DNA of 10,589 bases from Chloroflexota bacterium. GTDB taxonomy: Bacteria; Chloroflexota; Anaerolineae; Promineifilales; Promineifilaceae. This document shows positions 6,346 to 10,589 of this stretch, piece by piece; position 1 is the first letter of the stretch; each line of letters begins with the position of its first letter. The translations under genes and the position numbers were made by a program. A model generated the notes under the pieces. It saw only the letters and a program-made list of their open reading frames with translations, had not been told where the DNA came from and did no database searches. The stretch spans positions 1-10,589 of the forward strand of contig JAHEEY010000127.1 of NCBI GenBank assembly GCA_024640485.1. Direction: 5' to 3'.

Positions 6346-6846
6346 ATGAAAACAAAGAAACGGTTAATTGGGATTCTAATGTTGATCGGCTTGCTGGTAG
6401 GCAGCCTGGGCGCCGGCGCTTTCCTGGCGGGACAACCGGGCAGAGCGGCTGCCGCGCCAATGCTGCAAACCACGGATCCATGTGCAGAGGATGATGACAG
6501 CGGCGAAGCTGCGGACACGGCAGATCTGGATGATGTGGAAGAGGAAGTGGAATGCGGCCAGCAAGATGAGAGCGAAGCCGACGAAGCCGGAGACATGGAC
6601 GTGGAGGATGGTCACCAAGACGCCGATACGGACGAGAGTGACGAAGCCGCTCCCGCTGATACTGGTATCAGTGCGGATCAGGCGCAGGCTATCGTTGAAG
6701 CAGCGAACAGCGACACAACGACCTTGGCCGTCGAGTTTGACCGTGAAAACGGCCATGATATCTGGGAAGTAGAACTGGCAAATGGACTGGATGTGAAGGT
6801 AGACGCCAGCAACGGCCAGATTCTAGGCACCGAAACGCGAGATTAG
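6346..6846 (+). CDS. Secreted acidic PepSY-domain protein
   Basis: A 166-residue predicted exported protein. A basic start (MKTKKR) and a hydrophobic segment (7-29) form a signal peptide or membrane anchor, with possible cleavage near the Ala run at 34-37. Residues 44-100 are an extremely acidic linker with about half Asp/Glu, two cysteines (C46, C70), and no Lys or Arg anywhere between R33 and R133. Residues 107-163 form one PepSY domain: ISADQAQAIVEAA, then WEVELANGLDVKVDASNGQIL. PepSY proteins are often extracytoplasmic and paired with two-component systems or proteases. Metal binding by the acidic linker is plausible but unproven. The ATG at 6346 is preferred over 6337 because GGAG (6333-6336) touches the earlier ATG and lies 9 bases before the later one. 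It is a single gene with its own regulator box and terminator. Confidence 0.88.
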   Translation: MKTKKRLIGILMLIGLLVGSLGAGAFLAGQPGRAAAAPMLQTTDPCAEDDDSGEAADTADLDDVEEEVECGQQDESEADEAGDMDVEDGHQDADTDESDEAAPADTGISADQAQAIVEAANSDTTTLAVEFDRENGHDIWEVELANGLDVKVDASNGQILGTETRD

Positions 6847-6871
6847 ACAACATCAACTTGCGGCGGTAAAG

Positions 6872-6901
6872 GGGGGGAGCTAACCAGCTCCCCCCTTTTT
6901 T
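6872..6901 (+). terminator. Intrinsic terminator after the PepSY gene
   Basis: GGGGGGAGCT (6872-6881) and AGCTCCCCCC (6886-6895) form a perfect 10-bp stem with an AACC loop, followed by six Ts (6896-6901). It starts 25 bases after the PepSY stop. An AAA before the stem gives only a weak T run on the minus strand, so help in ending the convergent glycosylase transcript is possible but not strong. Confidence 0.93.
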
Positions 6902-6960
6902 GTTACAGCAACCAACAGATGTAATTCGCTGTGAATGGCATCAGGTTTTGGGAAGATCGG

Positions 6961-7641
6961 CTAACCGCCTGGCCATCCACTCTGGGTTGATTGTTCAGTA
7001 TCCAAGAGCCGCTCCATGCCAGCCTGGAACGCCTTGGCACCGCCGTGAGAAGGGTGGCGGACGTAGGTGGCAGGCACTTCTATTTGCTCGAGGGAATGCT
7101 GGGCGCTGCGGCCGAGAGCAACGATGCGCTCCGGGCTCAGGAGTGCCAGCAGGTGGAGCAGCAGAGGGGCGTGGCGGCTGATTTCGCTGCCAGTAGGCGT
7201 GCGGTTGGAGAAGGGTAGGTCTGGTTGGTGGGGGTGGAAAGGGATGCAGTTCCAGACGAAGAAGCGGGGATGGTAGGGCTTCAACAGCCGCCAGAATATT
7301 GTGGCGCTGCTTTCGGCGAGGGGGGCGGCGCCGCGGCTGGAACGCTGGCCGGAAAAGGGGAGCTGCCGGCGGGATAGCTGGGCTTCGCTGGTGAAGGGGA
7401 CTCCAGAAAAACGGCAGCCGCGCCAGCCTGGGGCCTCGCCGATGATAAGTACAGACGGCTTTTCCTCAAAAGAACCCAGGTAGTTTCGCAGGTTGTCCCT
7501 CCGGATCTGATGGGCGTGGGGTAGGTCGATTTCAGAGTTGTCTTGAGGGTAGTAGGGGTTGAAATAACGAGGGGTTGAGGGGGTTGTGAACAAGGTGCGG
7601 CTGAAATGGCTCCAAATGGCTTTCCGCGGCATCTTCTTCAT
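6961..7641 (-). CDS. Uracil-DNA glycosylase superfamily protein
   Basis: A 226-residue protein of the uracil-DNA glycosylase fold, which would remove uracil from DNA as the first step of base-excision repair. Motif 1 is GEAPG (68-72), continuing WRGCRFSGVPFTSE. A central WNCIPFHPH (130-138) and motif 2 HPSHGG (196-201) complete the pocket. Family 4 enzymes share GEAPG but carry a four-cysteine iron-sulfur cluster; only C76 and C132 are present here, so this belongs to a cluster-free subgroup whose activity is less certain. The frame is open to 7707, but that part encodes the stem-loop and T run of the trpB2 terminator. The ATG at 7641 is therefore used, with the ATG at 7632 (MPRKAIWSHF) an alternative. 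No good Shine-Dalgarno precedes either. The gene is convergent with the PepSY gene and downstream of trpB2. Confidence 0.82.
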   Translation of the reverse strand: MKKMPRKAIWSHFSRTLFTTPSTPRYFNPYYPQDNSEIDLPHAHQIRRDNLRNYLGSFEEKPSVLIIGEAPGWRGCRFSGVPFTSEAQLSRRQLPFSGQRSSRGAAPLAESSATIFWRLLKPYHPRFFVWNCIPFHPHQPDLPFSNRTPTGSEISRHAPLLLHLLALLSPERIVALGRSAQHSLEQIEVPATYVRHPSHGGAKAFQAGMERLLDTEQSTQSGWPGG

Positions 7642-7664
7642 GAGAGAGGGTAGATCCCTACCAG

Positions 7665-7696
7665 AAAAAAGAGCGCCGGCAAAACTGCCGGCGCTC
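7665..7696 (-). terminator. Intrinsic terminator of trpB2
   Basis: On the minus strand GAGCGCCGGCA (7696-7686) and TGCCGGCGCTC (7681-7671) form a perfect 11-bp stem with a 4-base loop, followed by six Ts (7670-7665). It begins 13 bases after the trpB2 stop and ends 23 bases before the glycosylase start. A further small hairpin, GGTAG-N4-CTACC (7662-7649), lies just before that start. Confidence 0.93.
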
Positions 7697-7709
7697 CAAA
7701 GATTCAAAA

Positions 7710-9092
7710 TTACAGGTTGACCTGAGGCAGATGCTGCATCGCTTCCGCGATCTTGTCATCGGGGTAGCGGTAGCGGCGCAGGCCGCCCTGGTTGTACGCG
7801 GCGTAGGAGGCCAGGTCAAAGAGCCCGTGACCGGAAAGGTTGAAGAGGATGACCTTCTCACGACCCTCTTCCTTGGCTTGAAGCGCTTCGTTGATGGCGG
7901 CGCGGACGGCGTGGGAGGATTCCGGCGCCGGCAGGATACCCTCGGCTTTCATGAACTGGAGGGCGCCTTCGAAGGTGTCCAGCTGGTCCAATGCCACGGC
8001 TTCGATATCGCCGTTGTCGTAGAGGGAACAGATGTGGGGAGCCATGCCGTGGTAGCGGAGGCCGCCGGCGTGAATGTCGGGAGGCATAAAGGTGTGGCCC
8101 AGGGTGTGCATCTTCACGATGGGGGCCATGCCGGCGGTGTCGCCATAGTCAAAAGTGTACTGTCCCTTGGTGAGGGTGGGGCAGGCCGTGGGTTCGACGG
8201 CCATGATGCGGGTCTTCTTGCCTTCGGTGAAGTTGAGATGGAGGAAGGGGAAGGCGATGCCGGCGAAGTTGCTGCCGCCGCCGACGCAGCCGATGACCAC
8301 ATCAGGATATTCGCCGGCCATTTCCATCTGTTTCAGTGCTTCCTGACCGATGACGCTCTGATGGGTCAGGACGGGACCTAAGACGGAACCCAGGGAGTAT
8401 TTGTATTTGCCGTTGGAGCTGACCGCGGCTTCGACAGCCTCGGAAATGGCGATGCCCAAGGAGCCGGGGTTGTCAGGGTCCTCGGCCAGCAGTTTGCGGC
8501 CGAACTCGGTGTTCATGGAGGGGCTGGCGGTGACCGTGGCGCCGTAGTTCTCCATGATGATGCGGCGGTATGGTTTCAGCCCGTAGGAGACCTTGACCAT
8601 GTAGACATGGCATTCGAGACCAAAGAAATTGGCGGCCATGGAGAGGGCGGAGCCCCATTGTCCGGCGCCGGTCTCGGTGGTGAAGCCGAGGGTGCCTTCT
8701 TCTTTGGCGTAGAAAGCTTGAGCCACGGCGGTGTTGGGCTTGTGGGAGCCGACGGGCGAGACCCCTTCATATTTGTAATAGATGTGGGCCGGGGTATCGA
8801 GCATTTTTTCCAGCCGGCGGGCGCGCAGGAGAGGGGTGGGGCGCCATAATTTATAGATTTCACGGACTTCTTCTGGTATCTCGATCCAGCGGTCCATACT
8901 GACCGCTTCACCAACAAAACGTGCGGGGAATAGGGCGGTCAGGAACTCGGGAGTGACCGGTTGTTTGGTGACCGGGTGGAGCACCGCATTCCATGCCGTT
9001 TCCGCGGGGTTGACCGGCATGTCGGGGTTGATGTTATACCATTTCTCCGGCAGGTCTTTCTCGGTCAGGACAAATTTTGTTTGTTCGCTCAT
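7710..9092 (-). CDS. trpB2: Tryptophan synthase beta chain, TrpB2 type
   Basis: A 460-residue pyridoxal-phosphate enzyme of the tryptophan synthase beta family, condensing indole with serine to give tryptophan. The length and the N-terminal extension (KWYNINPDMP...) mark the TrpB2 class, longer than the roughly 400-residue TrpB1 that partners TrpA. Visible motifs are RPTPLLRA (84-91), the PLP-binding K118 in VGSHKPNTA, ETGAGQWG (140-147), the phosphate-binding GGGSN (271-275) and NLSGHG near the C-terminus (418-423). The ATG at 9092 is chosen because GGAGA (9101-9105) is 8 bases upstream; the frame could extend only to a TTG at 9107. No trpA or other trp gene is nearby, which fits the usual unlinked position of trpB2 and a role in indole salvage, or another serine-type beta-replacement. 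Its own promoter, leader and terminator make it a single-gene unit. Confidence 0.92.
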   Translation of the reverse strand: MSEQTKFVLTEKDLPEKWYNINPDMPVNPAETAWNAVLHPVTKQPVTPEFLTALFPARFVGEAVSMDRWIEIPEEVREIYKLWRPTPLLRARRLEKMLDTPAHIYYKYEGVSPVGSHKPNTAVAQAFYAKEEGTLGFTTETGAGQWGSALSMAANFFGLECHVYMVKVSYGLKPYRRIIMENYGATVTASPSMNTEFGRKLLAEDPDNPGSLGIAISEAVEAAVSSNGKYKYSLGSVLGPVLTHQSVIGQEALKQMEMAGEYPDVVIGCVGGGSNFAGIAFPFLHLNFTEGKKTRIMAVEPTACPTLTKGQYTFDYGDTAGMAPIVKMHTLGHTFMPPDIHAGGLRYHGMAPHICSLYDNGDIEAVALDQLDTFEGALQFMKAEGILPAPESSHAVRAAINEALQAKEEGREKVILFNLSGHGLFDLASYAAYNQGGLRRYRYPDDKIAEAMQHLPQVNL

Positions 9093-9271
9093 ACCATTCT
9101 TCTCCAAAAACTGATGTGGATTTCGCTGAAATGCTGCGTTTCATCTCCCTTCTTGCGTGGGAATCAGGGGATGGTGGTTCCATGAGTGGTCTTGAGACCG
9201 GTATTTATCTGCGGCAGATGTCTGCATGATGTTCGGGCGGCGACGTTCCTAGCCATGCAAACATGGATTTC
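9093..9271 (-). other. Long 5' leader of trpB2 with several small stem-loops
   Basis: If transcription begins near 9271, the leader is about 180 nt. On the minus strand it contains CCATG-TTTG-CATGG (9266-9253), two overlapping and mutually exclusive stems (GCAGA-CA-TCTGC at 9225-9214 and ATCTG-CCG-CAGAT at 9219-9207) and GGTCT-CA-AGACC (9199-9188). A short open frame, MFAWLGTSPPEHHADICRR, starts at the ATG inside the first stem and has one Trp codon. There is no Trp-Trp run, T-box core or intrinsic terminator, so control by attenuation is possible but unsupported. Confidence 0.3.
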
Positions 9272-9277
9272 GGTGGG

Positions 9278-9306
9278 AGTATACAATAGCGATTTCCAAT
9301 GTCCAA
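9278..9306 (-). promoter_or_regulatory. Sigma70-type promoter of trpB2
   Basis: On the minus strand TTGGAC (9306-9301), a 17-bp spacer and TATACT (9283-9278) make a near-consensus promoter. The -35 begins 14 bases after the stop of the upstream ABC-2 permease gene, and no terminator is visible between them, so read-through from the permease operon into trpB2 is also possible. Confidence 0.75.
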
Positions 9307-9319
9307 ATGGGGCGCCGGC

Positions 9320-10114
9320 TCAGCTGGATGGGCTGGCGTAGCGGCGGAGACCGGCGCGAAAGGTGAGGGTAGCGGCGGCGACCAGGGATAGAGCGAACAG
9401 GAATGCCACCAGCAGACGGCCTGTCGCCAGGGTACTGGTGAGGGCCTGAGCCGGTATGGTGGTGATCAGGGCGATGGGCACAACCCAGGTGAGCAGCAGC
9501 TGCAGAGCGCCGGGATAGAGTCCGACCGGGTAGCGGGCCAGCTGGAAGATGCCGTCGAATATCCAGGTGTACAGGAAGCCGGGGCTCCAGAAGAGCAGCC
9601 CGGCAAAAAAGAGCAGGATGGCGTAAAGGGCCAACAGAGCGACGGCCATGGCGAGGAGGAAAGCGAGCAGATCGACGGCGGAGGGGGGCGAGGCCATCCG
9701 GGCGGCGGCGGCAGCCAGGACGCCCAGGCCGAGGAGCAGGTCGAAGAGGGCAAAGGGGCGCCAGCGGCGGAAGCTGGCCAAGAATTGGGTGTCAACGGGC
9801 TGCAGCAGGGTGAAATCGAAGCGGCCCTGCCAGATGTCGCCATCCATGCCGGCCAGGGCGTCGAGGCTGGGGCTGATGAAGAGACCCCGCAGGGCGGACA
9901 TGGTCAGGTAGACGCCCAGCACCGCCAGGGTGGAATCGAAAGCGTAGCCGTTGATGGTCTCCACCTGGCCAAAGATGATGGTGATCCCCAGCAAGCCGGT
10001 GGCGAAGTTGAGCAGGGAATGGAGGACGCCGATGAAGAAGTTGGAACGATAAGCCAGCTCCTGCTGGAAGGAGGCGGCGATGAAGCGGCGAATTAAACGA
10101 AGATAGGTGCGCAT
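9320..10114 (-). CDS. ABC-2 family transporter permease (PF06182-like)
   Basis: A 264-residue integral membrane protein, very rich in Leu and Ala, with about six hydrophobic segments (roughly 25-50, 62-80, 120-140, 147-175, 205-222, 232-252). It has the family-type cytoplasmic stretch DIWQGRFDFTLLQPVDTQFL (93-112), which corresponds to the conserved G-x-hydrophobic-LLxP region of ABC-2_membrane_6 permeases. Such proteins work in pairs with an ATPase encoded nearby, here probably beyond the right edge. GGAGG (10120-10124) lies 5 bases before the ATG. The upstream permease gene stops just one base before this start, so the ribosome site lies in its last codons and translation is probably coupled. 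The C-terminus FRAGLRRYASPSS resembles that of the partner (RRGLRRYTAVGG), suggesting an ancient duplication. The substrate is unknown. Confidence 0.87.
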   Translation of the reverse strand: MRTYLRLIRRFIAASFQQELAYRSNFFIGVLHSLLNFATGLLGITIIFGQVETINGYAFDSTLAVLGVYLTMSALRGLFISPSLDALAGMDGDIWQGRFDFTLLQPVDTQFLASFRRWRPFALFDLLLGLGVLAAAAARMASPPSAVDLLAFLLAMAVALLALYAILLFFAGLLFWSPGFLYTWIFDGIFQLARYPVGLYPGALQLLLTWVVPIALITTIPAQALTSTLATGRLLVAFLFALSLVAAATLTFRAGLRRYASPSS

Positions 10115-10115
10115 G

Positions 10116-10589
10116 TTATCCTCCGACAGCGGTGTAGCGGCGCAGGCCGCGGCGCCAAATCTGGGTGTAGAGCAGCAGAGTGAACAGCAGCCAGCCGATC
10201 TGATAGCTGAACCCCTGAATCGCGGCGGTGGGAGACAGCTGGCCGGTGAGCAGCTCCACGGGGAAGCTGAGCATGTAGCGGAAGGGGAGGATGGTGGCGG
10301 CGGTTTTGACGGCCCCCTGGAGCAGCAGCAGCGGGGCTACCTGTCCGCCGAGCAGGAAGATGAGGGCATCCTGGAGGGCCAGCAGGGAGTCGGCCCGGGT
10401 GGCCCAAAAAGCGAGCAGGGCCAGAGCGCAGCCCCAGAAGAAGCGGAGGAGCCAGGCGAAGGCCAGGGCAGGGAGAAAGAGCATCACCCTGCCGGCGGTG
10501 AGATGCAGTTCGGGGCGCAGCAGCAGGGCCAGGATGAAAGTGACCGGGATGACGAAGCTCATCATCACTACTTTGCCGGCGATCTCGGA
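10116..10589 (-). CDS. ABC-2 family transporter permease, C-terminal part (cut by window edge)
   Basis: The minus-strand frame is open to the window edge, reading SEIAGKVV before MMSFVIPVTF, so the in-window start codons (GTG at 10568, ATG at 10565) are probably internal. The visible 157 residues are hydrophobic, with about four membrane segments and the polar stretch PFRYMLSFPVELLTGQLSP, typical of the C-terminal half of PF06182-like permeases. A full-length protein would be about 260 residues. It ends in RRGLRRYTAVGG with TAA at 10116-10118 and lies one base from the next permease. The two should form a heterodimeric exporter with an ATPase outside the window. Confidence 0.82.
   Translation of the reverse strand, partial: SEIAGKVVMMSFVIPVTFILALLLRPELHLTAGRVMLFLPALAFAWLLRFFWGCALALLAFWATRADSLLALQDALIFLLGGQVAPLLLLQGAVKTAATILPFRYMLSFPVELLTGQLSPTAAIQGFSYQIGWLLFTLLLYTQIWRRGLRRYTAVGG

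Noticed and set aside
7642..7707. Coding extension of the glycosylase gene
   Set aside because: The DNA here is the stem-loop and T run of the trpB2 terminator, which accounts for the odd peptide WSAGSFAGALFSG.
7731..8381. Plus-strand open frame of 216 codons opposite trpB2
   Set aside because: It mirrors the trpB2 codons, gives a Gly/Val/His-rich product with no family resemblance, and has no promoter or ribosome site.
9157..9190. T-box-like string (GGTGGTTCC) on the plus strand near trpB2
   Set aside because: It is on the strand opposite to trpB2, departs from the AGGGTGGNACCGCG core, and no plus-strand gene follows.

Overview
This window looks like a chromosomal segment of an uncultured-type bacterium, most plausibly a member of the Chloroflexota (Anaerolineae-like). 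The reasons are moderate to high GC, small regulatory and transport operons, a stand-alone TrpB2-type tryptophan synthase beta chain, a compact uracil-DNA glycosylase of a type I associate with such genomes, and PF06182-like ABC-2 permeases. The assignment comes from protein style only. No rRNA, tRNA, CRISPR array, insertion sequence or phage gene is visible.

Left part (1-2439): the 5' end of a minus-strand B3/4-domain protein gene diverges from a plus-strand two-component pair, an OmpR-type response regulator (332-1003) and a membrane histidine kinase (1030-2439). A 20-bp motif just upstream of the regulator recurs with one mismatch at 6255-6274, in front of a secreted, very acidic PepSY-domain protein (6346-6846). 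In both places a -10-like hexamer follows after exactly 7 bp. This ties the regulator, its own promoter and the PepSY gene into one probable small regulon.

Middle part (2621-6003): a self-contained export cassette lies between the kinase and the PepSY gene. It holds a TetR-family repressor, an ABC-2 ATPase and two related ABC-2 permeases. It has its own promoter, two tandem TGACY-N4-RGTCA operator-like dyads downstream of the -10, and a strong intrinsic terminator. Its proteins look more Firmicutes-like than the rest of the window, so it may be an acquired module inserted between the two-component pair and its target.

Right part (6872-10589): the PepSY gene ends in a textbook terminator. All later genes are on the minus strand. 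Reading in their direction they are the 3' part of an ABC-2 permease gene cut by the window edge, a second ABC-2 permease, then a clear sigma70-type promoter with a leader of about 180 nt, trpB2, an intrinsic terminator, and a uracil-DNA glycosylase family gene. Several maximal open frames begin too early (regulator, ATPase, glycosylase, TrpB2, PepSY). Ribosome binding sites, promoters or terminators in the DNA indicate the downstream starts used here.
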